A DNA stretch of 64,000 nt, from positions 41,571,304 through 41,635,303 of the forward strand of contig OY855904.1 in NCBI GenBank assembly GCA_963693305.1, written 5' to 3'. The DNA is from Meandrina meandrites. Lineage: Eukaryota; Cnidaria; Anthozoa; Scleractinia; Meandrinidae. The position numbers were made by a program, and so were the translations under genes. The notes under the pieces are model-generated. The model had not been told where the DNA came from. It did not search any database and saw only the letters and a program-made list of their open reading frames with translations. Of the stretch, positions 34,780 through 46,193 are shown in pieces. Positions within the stretch are counted from its first letter, which is position 1, and each line of letters begins with the position of its first letter.

Positions 34780-36950
34780 CCATTAATTTGCTTTCAGCGA
34801 CTGAGAGAAAAAATTTCATTTGAATGAAATTAAGCACCAAATCCAAAAGAAATTCCTCTTGCTGCAGCCTCTATTCTGCTACGAGCTGAATTTTGTCAGA
34901 TGTTTTGCATCCATAACCTGCAATGTTTGTGCTTGTGAGAAACAAGAATCTTCTGGCTTTTCAAGGAGTACAAAAGCTAATAGCAAAAATGTTGAAGAGA
35001 ACAAAAATTCTGGTACACAATATAAATGCGGCCAGTATCTCGTGTTTCCCATCCATCGCTCGAATTGACGTGGAAAATTACTTTCATGACGCACTTTTCT
35101 GTGAACTTCTTTTATGAAAGACTCAAAAGAAGTTTGTTACTGAGAAAGAGAATTACCTTGTCTTTGTTCTTGTGCTGAAAACGAAGTGCTGATCATGAGT
35201 ACATGACTCAGAAGTAAAACTGATTACACTGCATGTACGTATGTCATAGTCAGTATTTATTACTGTCAGTATATGACCTTAAACTGTCAACCTGATGAGC
35301 TATAAACTGCCTTCATAACACAGTGTGTTAGCTGCAGCTGGACTGTAGTCAAAAACTTCCCATGCAAGACAATGGAAATAAGAAAATAGGCTCTTAGATT
35401 ACTCCTTTGCGATGGGGAAGACATAGACAGTATAATAATAAGCATCTACACCATGGGCCAATAAAGCGGTAACGTTGTTTGATTTTTAACTGTATTTGAG
35501 GCACAAGTTATATATCAAGTGAATTTCGGATGTCATCTTGCAGCCTAAATGCGCTAGAAAGTACACTTGAGCATCAAGCACAGTCAACGTGCAAGGTTTG
35601 CAATGTTTTGCGCTATTTCTTCCAACCTTCAAAATGTACAGCCCTCTTATGAAGCAGATATACGGAAGCAGATATTTGGAAGTTTTCTTCTAAACAAGAA
35701 GAAGGGCAGAGTGTCTTAACACTTTTGTTGCCAATTGTACAATATTGAGAACTGTAACCACGCTCAACAAGCACTTATTCTCCTCTCTGCTATGTAATTT
35801 ACGTGCCTACAGTACATGCCTTGTGACATGGGAAGATCTAATTTGCACCTGATGTCACACATTCTTGGCTCACAGGTACAACTCCAAGGCAACAAAACTA
35901 ACAGACTGCAAGCTTAGCTTATTGGAAAATTATGAAGCAGTAGGGGTGGTGAATGGTCCTTCAAAAAATGCGCATCTCACAAAATTTAAGCCAAATTCCA
36001 GGGGTCTCGTCGTCTTGTATTTTTATGGGGGGCCTTCTCGGAGTCTCAATTTCTTTTTCAATGCTAAGGAAGTCTCGGGCTCGCAGAAAATGTATCAGTC
36101 TCGCCGTCTCGCAAGGGCTCGCATTTACCATTCGACACCCCTAGCAGTGAACCTGACCTTTTTCTGCAATAAAAAGGGGTCTAAAATTTCATTTCATAGG
36201 CACTTTAAAATCTGTAATTAAATTGTGAGCTTTTTAATATATCTTTAAAAAAAAATAACGGCTACATATCATTTGCATTTTAAATTTGCCGCCATTTGTA
36301 AAATATCAAATTATTAACAACCCCCCGTTTCAAATAAAGTTTAAAGGTTTGTCAAGCAAATATTACGGGCAACGATATCAGAAATACAATCAATATACCC
36401 TAACTACTAGTTAAATCAACTTCATGAACGACAACCTACCTTAATACACAAATATGGCGGCGTCAATATTGTGGCACACGATCTGTCTTCATTATTCAAA
36501 ATTTGCCTGAACTGGAATAAAGAAGAAGGCCAAAAATTAAATATGACCTTAACAGGTTATTACAGTTTTATAGAATGAGATTAGAAAGCTTCTTTACTTA
36601 CCAAAAAACTAAAAATCATAAGTAAATTTCCTCCTCTTCGTGGCCGTATCGGTCGAAGCCAGCAAGTGTCACGTTGGCCGATCGATAGGCATTGTGGGAT
36701 ATTTCCTCCCCTCCCCCTCCCCTCTCCCTGTCCCATGCCGCTCATCTGCTGGACCGTAGATCTCTTTCAGATCCGATATTCTGTTTAATATATTTTTGAC
36801 ATGTTTTGGCCATGTATCCTACAGCAGGATAGTGAGATCATAAAAACAGCTGCATCCATAACGTCATCCGAGGTGCTGGCTAACACAGCAGGGAATCGGT
36901 TAGTTCTATACCCTGGTTCTATACTTTACAGTAAACTCTCTTTAAACAGA
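34780..36950. other. Intergenic DNA, no gene recognised
   Basis: No supported gene. A repeat-like stretch at about 35940-36150 with TCTCGCCGTCTCGCAAGG and TCGACACCCCTAGCA gives two overlapping open frames that I do not accept as coding. Confidence 0.4.
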
Positions 36951-36959
36951 CCCCTCTAC

Positions 36960-37090
36960 AAGGGCTTCTTCACATGAGCCCCGTTGACCGGGCTAGCCCG
37001 GTTACCGAGATCTAGGTTTTTATAACATCTCGGCAACAGGGATGAAAATTTTCCTATATAAACACTCCAGTCTGGTTACCGGGAGGAAAA
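36960..37090. repeat. Probable repeat with GGGCTAGCCCGG palindromes
   Basis: Contains GACCGGGCTAGCCCGGTTAC and a reversed-looking GGTTACCGGGAGG at the far end, with TATATAAAC inside. Single copy in this window; recognised by composition only. Confidence 0.3.
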
Positions 37091-37751
37091 TGTTTGGACA
37101 AATTAGTTTCGCTTTTGCAACAGGACGGTCAAAATGACATAATTTTGTCTTGTATGCATTTCCACTTCAAACGTATTCAAATTAGCTTTATTGCAAGGGT
37201 CAACAGAGCTATGATAGTCGCGAACGATACAAGTTTATGTGGCGCTATTTTAGAATCGATGAAACACCAACTTTAGGACTAAAGTATATTTTTTTCCTTT
37301 TAGATTCAGCCATCGCTCAGGGCCAACCGAACCCCCCCTCGCGTTTGTGTACGGCCTTTTTCTCAACCAACCAAATCTCCTCTGTGCACGCGATCTAAAG
37401 ATAAAATATCACTAAATTTTCAGTAGTCTCTGTCTCTGGTCTGTCCACCTTCATCTGACTGGAAAAAAAAACATGACTAGAAAATAAAACGGAAAATTAT
37501 GTAGAATTTAGGCCTGTTGCGTCTACTTGCGTCTCCGTTTGGCCACGACTTGCGTGCACTTGTGTTGAATTGCATGCGATGACTTGCGTTCACTTTGGTT
37601 GAGACCAAATTTACATACAAGTCAACGCAAGTTTTTCACCATTTGTCCACCCTACGCAAGTCAATGCAAGTCTTGCTGTTTACTTCAAGTACAATATTAC
37701 AGCGCGCGCAAGAGCATTTAAGAGTGATTGTCAGTAAAAATCAAAGAAATC

Positions 37752-37993
37752 GTGGCCACGGTCAAAAAATCGATTTCGCTCATACTTTGTCAGTTTGAAG
37801 GCCTGGGTATATAACTGAAAGATATGAAGTTACTTTTTTGAAATATCCAATTTAACGGCAGAAATCCACGAAAAACGGTCATCGTACCGGAAGCTCAGAT
37901 TTCACTTCTCGACGATCCGAAATTTTACACTTTTCAGCTTTATGCTACACAGACGTTTCAACCGCTGTGAATATTTCCCAATTTTAATTATAT
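37752..37993 (+). repeat. Dispersed repeat, left arm of an inverted pair
   Basis: Reverse complement of 41693-41940 with few differences. Begins GTGGCCACGGTCAAAAAATC and ends near CGTTTCAACCGCTGTG. The preceding sequence (37510-37700) is rich in ACTTGCG/CGCAAGT motifs, as is the DNA beside the other arm. Confidence 0.75.
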
Positions 37994-38689
37994 AGATTGA
38001 CTCTTTCTTAGTCGAAAGATAAAAAAGTAATTTTCTTGCGCAAGCTGTAGCGCCTATTGTTATGTCGGCGAAACAAACCGATATCAACGGGGCAAAAACA
38101 TTGGCTTTGTAGTTCAGAAGATTGCTTTTCGATTCTTGACTTTTCAACTCAAAATCAAGGAGGCCTTAAATATCGGCTGTGAAAACACTCATTAAATAAA
38201 CAAGTCAATCACGCTAATCTCTCACTTCATTTTAATTTTCCTTGCTAACGTTTCGGTCTTTTTGCGTTTTCACGTCATTGTATTTTAGTTATACTCTTTT
38301 TTTTACATAAGAATATACTTAAAAGGAATGTCAAGGCTGAAATTTGCGAAATTTAAACAATAAACCCGACGCTGAGATTTTGAAAAGAATATAATTTCTT
38401 TTTGTGATGAAAATTGTAAAAACAATACAATTGTATGTTTCTAAATAACCGGATATAAATTTTCCTTTCTTTGAACGGCAAAAATAGCCAATAAAACGAT
38501 AAAAACCTGCATTAGCCAACTGTTCGATGCTTATGACAGTTTAATGTGAACGCTACATGTGATATGTATGGGTTTTAGATGGTATACAGATCATCCTAGA
38601 CACCAAACAAATATTTTTAGCCTAAAATCGGCAATAAAATAAGAATATTAAGCCTGGGCTGGAGAAACAAAAACAAAAGAGTACAGTCA

Positions 38690-39330
38690 ACTCAAGATAA
38701 CTCTCGGAACTCTAACCCTCGCTAACTCGAACCTCGCGCTAACTCAAACAAAAATTGATTTCCCCTGGATCCCCGTCATACATTTACTGTCATTTTACCC
38801 TCGGTAACTCGAACCCTCAATAACTCGAACCTCGCGCTAATTAACTCAAAGCAATTTTCCCGGGGGGGGGGGGGGGGGGTACTTGGACCAATCTTTGTTG
38901 GGTATGTGCCGCTGGTCTCTCAGAACCCCTGCCCCATTATAGTCATATTCTATGGCCAATTATAGACCCCATCTTAGTCACTTTTGGGTGAATGTAATTT
39001 TCACGACCCCAACTTAGTCACTTAATGGGAGCCGTTTGTCAAATAACAGCAGGTAACATTTTTTTTCGGCGAATCTTTCCGTTTATAAATCACAACTTGC
39101 CAGATTTTTCTTACTCTCAAAATCCCGCAAAAGTGTGACCCCATTCTAGTCACCCTATAAAAAACGCTTGAAAAAGCGGCCCCATTATAGTCAGTTCTGT
39201 CGTGAAAATGCGACCCCATCCAGCGGCACATCCCCAGTAGCCCATTTATAGGAAGTGCCCCCCCCCCGGGGGCAATTTTCGTTTCCCGTAAGGTCATTTT
39301 CCCTCGATAACTCGAACCATGTATGTAAGT
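38690..39330. repeat. AACTCGAAC-rich repeat split by a nested element
   Basis: Many TAACTCGAACC-type units lie on both sides (38710-38850 and 39297-39320), interrupted by the element at 38860-39271. Probably an old inverted-repeat element. Confidence 0.5.
38860..39271. mobile_element. C/G-tract MITE with 9-bp target duplication
   Basis: Ends CCGGGGGGGG and CCCCCCCGGGG, flanked by GCAATTTTC at 38851-38859 and 39272-39280. The interior repeats CCCCATTATAGTCA / CCCCATTCTAGTCACC and GTGCCGCTGG. 412 bp. The 9-bp duplication suggests Mutator-like mobilisation (inference). Confidence 0.75.
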
Positions 39331-39659
39331 ACGTGACAAGTCAAAACAAACTGTGTACTGTGGTCTAAAACATTACTTTATTTTGAAGCTTTCTTTCTTT
39401 GGACATTATTAACTATTCATAATCAGCGAAGCGGCAAATTTGAACACGAGCGCGCCCAAATCGGCCCGGTCACGTTGATAAAACTCGCTTCTCTGATTTA
39501 GAGAAGTAAATATCTTACAATGCATGCGCGGATTTTTTAAGATGAATGTTGTATCTACATTTTATAAGGCTAAAACGAAGAAGATTGAACAAGCATAAGG
39601 CATGTTCTTTTGCACTTGAAAATACAGCAAAATTAAAATTAAAAGCGCTTGCCTTCGTC

Positions 39660-39780
39660 TTTGCGTCGAGAAAACGTGTATCCGTGACTTTTTTTCTGAG
39701 ACCCCGCTTAATACGGACACCCCGTTAATACGGACGATTTGGCCTGTCCCCTTGGTGTCCGTATTAACGGGGTTCCACTG
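39660..39780. repeat. Inverted-repeat remnant with AATACGGACACC units
   Basis: AATACGGACACCCCGTTAAT on one side and GGTGTCCGTATTAACGGGG on the other form a hairpin. It abuts the repeat beginning at 39781. Confidence 0.55.
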
Positions 39781-40050
39781 TACTAATTTTTAACTTCAAA
39801 TTCTAATTTTAAAACCACATTAAATCTTTAATATTTCTTATTTCTCCAAATTTTACTAATCCTTTGAGAAAAACTATCTCTTCCCAAACATCCCCAAAAA
39901 TCACCAAAAAATTTACAAAACATCGCTAAACATAGCTTTGTGAAATGAGCATAGAGTTTCTGGATTACTTGAAACGCAGACGAGATATTCGCATTAAACC
40001 AAGTTTAGCGGTGGAAAAACAGGCTTCAGGTGTACCCCCGCCTTAAGACA
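39781..40050 (+). repeat. Partial copy of the 16682-17504 element (empty site)
   Basis: Matches 16821-16874 plus 17282-17508 closely (for example ATAGCTTTGTGAAATGAGCA), lacking the 403-bp insertion. The 5' part of the element is missing here. Confidence 0.8.
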
Positions 40051-40409
40051 TTACATTCATTCGTTCGTTCATTTGTTCATTCAGGTGGATTGGAAAAACA
40101 GAGAAGAGGAGGCAAATAACGCATTGAAAACATCATGGGAGGGGAGGAGGCGTTACTTATGTCAATTTAGGATGTAGGTGCGTCCCGCAAAGGTTCCTGA
40201 ACACTGACCCTTTTAAGGAGAGAAAATCCAAAACTGATACCTATTTTAATGCGGCCCGACCTAAAAACTGACACCCTGTTACCTAAAACAACCTTACAAA
40301 TGTGTCAAAAGGGAAAAGGTCGTTATTTCTTTACTGCAGCGGGGAAAGTTCAACGAGCACTCCAGTTTTATCCGACCGTATTTTTTGTTCATTCAGCTGT
40401 ACGTTTAAA

Positions 40410-40600
40410 AGTCTGTATACGAGCCTAGGGGCCCATCAGGCCGGAGCTTATCCCGGTTTCCGTAGCATGAAGCGACTAGGAGTATTTCTACTCCCCCTGG
40501 ATGGGATGCTAGTCCATCGCAGGGTTACCCCCAGCAGTAAATTCGCCGGTACCCATTTATACACCTGGGTGGGGAGAGGCACTACGTTTACGCACTGTAA
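40410..40600 (-). mobile_element. SINE fragment, body and tail only
   Basis: Matches 8836-9005 (CATCAGGCC, TAGCATGAAGC, GGTACCCATTTATACACCTG). The tRNA-like head is absent. Confidence 0.65.
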
Positions 40601-40609
40601 ATTTATTTA

Positions 40610-41690
40610 ACTAACTGAAATGACCCCTATCTAACGATCATACCGGGATCACAATACCAAAAGGGCAAAAAGGACTGAAAACCAAATCTGTCTCGCGGCA
40701 CATACATAACTTCCGATACGCTACAATCGTGTACGCATGATGTGCGTGAGAGATAATCATTAATTTCCAATAAGGTCGTCGGTTTCTGAAAACACCCAGA
40801 CCTTATCAAAGTCACTCCTACTTCTGTTCCAGTGCCAGAACTCCTCAAGACGTATACATTTGTGGGGTTTTTAGCTATATGACAGAAGTGAAGGAACTAC
40901 ACTGTACTGCGTCCGTCTAATCCCGCCTGGAATATTAAAGAACGATCACGAACTCGTTTTTCTGTATGTCTCTAAGCTTCTCCAGCAATAAACTATCGGT
41001 TTATAAGATATAGATACTATCCAAAGTAAGAAAAGGGCGCCGGTGAGACCAATGCGATATTTAATTTTCATGGGAACAGTTACTTCTTAATTTTGTCTAG
41101 CGACGGCAAAAGGCTTTTCATCAATATACAGCAAGTTAACTGGGAATTCTTCTTTGTTAAAGCGAACACTTGGACAATAAATATGTCATCAACAACTAAG
41201 TTATTAAAACTGAGTTACTTTGAGCGAATGTATTTAAAATATGCGTTTTGTCTTGAAACCGGAAGAGTCGCTCGTGCGTGACAAAAATTAACCAGGGACA
41301 CTTGAAGTGCGATTATTACAAGTATTTTTTAAAAAGTAGGCAATCTTTAGCCGGAAAATGCATTTACTCTTTTATTGCGTGTCACGTGTCACATGCTGAG
41401 TTGTTCACTTCAAAGACGCCGAATTGTAATTTTGTCGAACTTTGATCGACGTTCGTACAAAATTGCTACTAGATCCCACAAATTTGAAACCGTAAACCTA
41501 AAATTCAATGACAGGACTCTCTCTCGTTCAAATATCAGAAGATTTGAAGCACTACCGGTCAGCTTTTTGCCTCGCTGGATCTGGGTTATTTTAGACTTTT
41601 GAAAAGTGTGTCTGCTTAATCGAGGCTCAGTTCGCTCAGAAATAACCAGAGATAAAAATAATAACTATATTTCAACTAAGGAAGATTCAA
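40610..41690. other. Intergenic DNA, no gene recognised
   Basis: Only short chance frames. No family resemblance found. Confidence 0.4.
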
Positions 41691-41692
41691 TC

Positions 41693-41940
41693 TATACAAT
41701 TAAAATTGGGAAAGATTCACAGCGGTTGAAACGTCTGTGTAGTATGAAGCTGAAAAGTGTAAAATTTCGGATCGTCAAGAAGTGAAATCTGAGCTTCCGG
41801 AACGATAACCGTTTTTCGTGGATTTCTGCCGTTAAATTGGATATTTCAAAAAACTAACTTCATATCTTTCAGTTACATACCTAGGCCTTCAAACTGACAA
41901 AGTATGAGCGAGCGAAATCGATTTTTTGACCGTGGCCACA
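41693..41940 (-). repeat. Dispersed repeat, right arm of an inverted pair
   Basis: Reverse complement of 37752-37993, ending TTTTTTGACCGTGGCCAC. About 3.7 kb separate the arms. Confidence 0.75.
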
Positions 41941-42673
41941 TTTTTCGAATCTTCTTCGATTCTTACTGACACTCACTCTTAAATGGCTTATTTTGACAAA
42001 TTGCGTGCACTTGCGACTAGACTTACGAGTCTGTTTGGCCACCCAACACAAGTCTGTAGGCAAGTTCAAATTGCGTCCACTTGCGTTACCGTTCGGCCAT
42101 GAAATCATCAAACCGATCACTGGTGTCTCTACCCATCCTCTACTCGTTCGTTTGTTGTTCGCGTCCTGTTTGAGCATAATCATTTCAAGGTCAAAAGAAA
42201 ATCGCTTTATCCTCTGAATATTGTTTTATCCAGTGTGTTGTTATCCGCCCTTTGGACAAGTGGGGCCTGAGGCTGGCTTTTTCATTCCACAGTCGTCACT
42301 TGTCGAGAGTGTACAAGTGAACAAGACGAACAAGTGTACACTGAATATAAGCAAAAGCGATAAAGAAAGAAAGAAGCTTTTTACATAGTTTAATGATATA
42401 ATAGAACTTATTTTATGGGGAGTACCGTTTCAAAAACGTTTTTTCTTACCGCGCGCGCGGAATTGGGTCAGAAAAATTCATTGCGCAACTTTTGGAGTTG
42501 TGTATAAATAAAATCCCTTATATAAGAGGCTTTTAATTTATTTATTGTCAACAATTTAATTGGCGAGGATAGGCGCTGGTGATTTCGGGCTATTAACATA
42601 AATCAGAATTTTATAAGTTTAGAGCAAAGGTCGCACTCATAACGAATGTGTATAGCAATTATAGTTAGCAATC

Positions 42674-44954
42674 ATGCGAAAGCCTGTTGATTTCCGTTTC
42701 TTCGCCATCACCACTATAGGACCTATAGTAACCGTTTTAGTTGTGGGTTTTTTCTGTTTCAATGTTCATCTTCCAAGTTCAAGGCGTTTGCTTTCAAAGA
42801 ACTTGGTTTCTGAAACTGCTACGCATCAGACTGGAAAGTTCAGGCCAGTGCTGCGGAAGAGTTTGCTGATTATAGGAAACAAAATGTTTGGAAGCGGAGA
42901 TCGGGTGAGTAAACAACACAAGAAGAGGTGCTCTTGTTTTAAGTGTTCATAATTTCAGCTCATTTAAATTTTAGCGCTTAAGGTGGCCCGCGGCTATTTC
43001 TGGGAACGGAAGTGCTCTTTTCTAAATCGAGTTTTCGGCATGTGAACGTCAACCGATTTCTCTGATTTTTGGCAGTCGAAATAACAAATGTTCAAATTTT
43101 ATAAAGCTTTGAACTTTAGGGCGAACAAAATAAACCAACACGAGATATTAGCGTTTTTAAAAAAAATCAATTTATGAAAAAAACGCGAATATTTTCCAAA
43201 CGCGACGTTAGAATGTTCTATAATTAATGCTAACAAGTTCAAATTATCCAAGTTTTAATGTGAGCAAGTTTCAACGAAATCGGCTGGGTAGAAATTGCTG
43301 CACAGTTGACTGTTGAATTTTTGCTTGAAAATATTATGCTTGTGTATAATTGGGAGCTGTTACAACAACGTTTAAGTAATGCTCAGATCCAATGGATTAT
43401 TTGAAAGCTTAATACTAGCTATAACGTTGCTGGAAAGTATGGAAAGATCAGAAACTCCCAGCAAAAGTTGTAGACAAATGAAGCAGAAGAGGTTTACGGT
43501 GCGTAAATTGTTAATTTTAAAATATTTATATTTTTTAGAATTAAAAAAAATCTACCGATTTTTTTTCTTTTATTTTCAAGTATGAGAAAATACAGCATAT
43601 GTGCAAACGGCTTTATCTAGTTTCGTGTGTCTAGTCTCGATGAAACTCGTCGAATGTGGCTCGCCAAGATAGCTACTTCTCGTCTTCCATTTTGGAGCGC
43701 TTTGAAAATGCTCTTGTTACAGTAAATTATTCAAACTTGCCGCATTCTCAAGATTATTTAGCACGTGGAAATAAACATGCCACGGATAAAATTGCGGGCT
43801 GAGCTTTGTATTCATGCATTTTATTTAGCAATGAATGTGGCATGTGGCGTAGTATGTTCAATTTCAGGTGCTAAATAATCTTGAGAATGCGGCAAGTTTG
43901 AATACTTTACTGTTACGCGAGGGTTTCCAAAGCGCTTTAAAATGGAAGACGCGAACTAGCCATCTTGGCGAGCAAAATTCGACCCGTTTCATCGAGATTA
44001 GACACACGAAACTAGATAAAGCCGTTTGCATATATGCTGTATTTTCTCATACTTAAAAGTAAGAGAAAAAAAATCGGTAGATTTTTTTTTAATTCGAAAA
44101 AAAATGAATATTTTAAAATTCACAATTTACGCATCGTAAACCTCTTCCTCTTCATCCGTTTACAACTTTTTCTAGGAGTTTCCGATCTTTCCATACTTTT
44201 CAGCAACATTTTAACTGGGATTAAGCTTTCAAATAATCCATTGGATCTGAGCATTACTTAAACGTTGTTGTAACAGCTCCCAATTATACACAAGCATAAT
44301 ATTTTCAAGCAAAAATTCAACAGTCAACTGTGCAGCAATTTCTACCCAGCCGATTTCGTTGAAACTTGCTCACATTAAAACTTGGATAATTTGAACTTGT
44401 TAGCATTAATTAGAGAAAATTCTATCGTCGCGTTTGAAAAATATTCGCGTTTTTTTACAAATATATTTTTTTCAAACGCGCTAATATCTCGTGATCGTTT
44501 GCCTTGATTGCCCTATAATTTAAAGCTTTATAAAATTTGAACATTTGTTTTTTCGACTGCCAAAAATCAGAAAAATCGGTTGAGGTTTACATGCCCAAAA
44601 CTTGAATTAGGAAAGAGCACCTCCGTTCCCAGAAATAGCCGCGGGCCACCTTAAAATGCGAGAAATGGCGAAGGAGGAAAGGTTTAAGGAACATTGTTTA
44701 TTTACTAGAGGTTAGGAATGGAAATGTATTTCGATACTTAAAAATCGATACAGGTTATCCCATAAAGTATTTGTCTGGCAAACAAACAAGTGAAACGTTA
44801 CAGTGGTTAACTTTATTTTCAGAGATATTCATAATAATTTTGAATTGTCTCCACAGATTTTCGAGGTTTTTGAGCCGTTGCGATTTCACAGCCTTGAAAA
44901 CGTCGAAAAGTTAGAAGTTCTACGAGCATTCCTCTCCTGTAGATTCACACCAAG
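42674..44954 (+). pseudogene. Broken carbohydrate sulfotransferase-like gene, copy A
   Basis: Exon 1 is 42674-42904 (ATG to a GTGAGT donor): a short cytoplasmic start, a hydrophobic signal anchor (TIGPIVTVLVVGFFCF) and a Lys/Arg-rich stem, the layout of type II Golgi enzymes. Exon 2 is about 44823-44954 and contains IFEVFEPLRFHSL, like the F-E-P-L block after the PAPS-binding loop of carbohydrate sulfotransferases. The RSG-type loop at the exon junction is lost here through a small deletion, exon 2 has a 1-bp deletion near its start, and coding similarity stops at CRFTPS where a repeat begins. The catalytic remainder is missing. Family assignment is tentative. Confidence 0.45.
42982..44650. 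mobile_element. 1.67-kb TTAA foldback element, absent from copy A'
   Basis: Bounded by TTAA (42978-42981, 44651-44654). It begins GGTGGCCCGCGGCTATTTCT and ends with the complement. The arms pair through most of their roughly 750-bp length with scattered differences, leaving a centre near 43790-43850. Copy A' reads AGCGCTTAAAATGC with a single TTAA at this site (about 57213), so the insertion postdates the duplication or was lost cleanly. No transposase frame. Kolobok or piggyBac type by TTAA only. Confidence 0.88.
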
Positions 44955-44956
44955 TA

Positions 44957-45150
44957 CAGTGGAACCTCGATTTAACGAACCTCTAAATAACGAAGTCCTC
45001 GGTATAACAAACGATTTTCTTCAGCCCGGCCAAAATTACAGTAAAATGTATGCAACAGAGCTTCGAAATAACGAACCTCGATATAACGAAATCCTCCTTA
45101 TAACGAACACAATCCAAAATTTCCAAAACCTCGATATAACGAATAAATGT
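44957..45150 (+). repeat. Repeat with ACCTCGATATAACGAA units (copy A)
   Basis: Starts CAGTGGAACCTCGATTTAAC right after a TA dinucleotide and holds four or five AACCTCGATATAACGAA-like units in one orientation. The CAGTGGAACCTCG end resembles pogo/Tigger-type termini. It truncates the sulfotransferase-like exon. Confidence 0.6.
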
Positions 45151-45708
45151 CAACACGTGACGAAAGATGAATGCGAAACAGAGCAACAAGAAGGGAAAAG
45201 CCCTGGGAACGAGGTTGGTAATACAATCCTCTACATGTCATGGCATGGGGCGACGTGAGAACGTAACAACGACTACGAACTTGTTTGTAATATTTACCAC
45301 GGAATGCACTATTTTTGACTTCGAATGCAGTTTTAAAGGCTGCCTGTTCTTCGGTTGACTAGTTATAGCAATGCCATACAAGCGACACATAGCAAGTTAC
45401 CTGTTGAACGAGGTAATAGTTTCTAAATGGAATTGACAACAACCATATTGCTGCTGTTTACAGGCTTCCAGACTCAAAGAATGTTAAAAATCACATGATT
45501 GTTAAATTCCTCTAAAGGGACAAGAGAGAAGAAGTATTTAAGAAACGAAAACACCTTGTTGGATTTTGACTCGTAAACAAAATGGGTCTCGACTTCATAA
45601 AAAAAAAAATAGAAGACCGAAGAAGGATAGCTTGAGTTGGAAAATCTGAATCTCAGAATTCAGAAACAAAATTTGCATAAATCACTTTTATTCTTTTCAA
45701 CATGTTTC

Positions 45709-46065
45709 AGGCCTGGTTTAAACGTCGCACTTTACGTATGCGCCAAATCAAATTGCCCAGTTTAGTGCATCTAAAATGCGACGTTTAATTAAATTTGGCA
45801 AATTTGAATTAAATGCGAGTTCAGTCGAATATTCGACTGTTCCGGTTTAATAGCCGTTCATAGCCGTTCTTTGTGGAACAACAAAGATTTTGCGTATTGT
45901 GGACTACCTGAACCACGACGGATAATTTTGGGTTTTTATATTTGGAATTGGACGCTCAGCAATTAAATGCGACGTTTAAAACCAAATGCCGAATGTTTTA
46001 ATTCGAGTCGACTCGAATTAGTATTGTATTCGGCGCATGTAAAATGCGACGTTTAAACCAGGCCT
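45709..46065. mobile_element. AGGCCTGGTTTAAACG MITE, copy A
   Basis: Left end AGGCCTGGTTTAAACGTCGC, right end GCGACGTTTAAACCAGGCCT, exact complements, with further ATGCGACGTTTAA motifs inside. Also present at the same place in A', so it predates the duplication. Confidence 0.8.
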
Positions 46066-46193
46066 TAGCCCACACAAATCTGCCATTATACTAAACTGTT
46101 TAATTTAGTTGTGGGTGAAAGTAGAAGAATAAAATCATGGTTAGTGTGATGCATTAAAGATGTGATTTAGCCAAGTAGAAAACGTTTGAGGCC

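Noticed and set aside
35865..36221. 118-residue frame
   Set aside because: Overlaps a TCTCG-rich interspersed repeat and an alternative equally open frame; no recognisable domain.
44803..45258. 151-residue frame, and its counterpart at 57442-57822
   Set aside because: Part exon remnant, part ACCTCGATATAACGAA repeat; the apparent protein continues through a mobile repeat.
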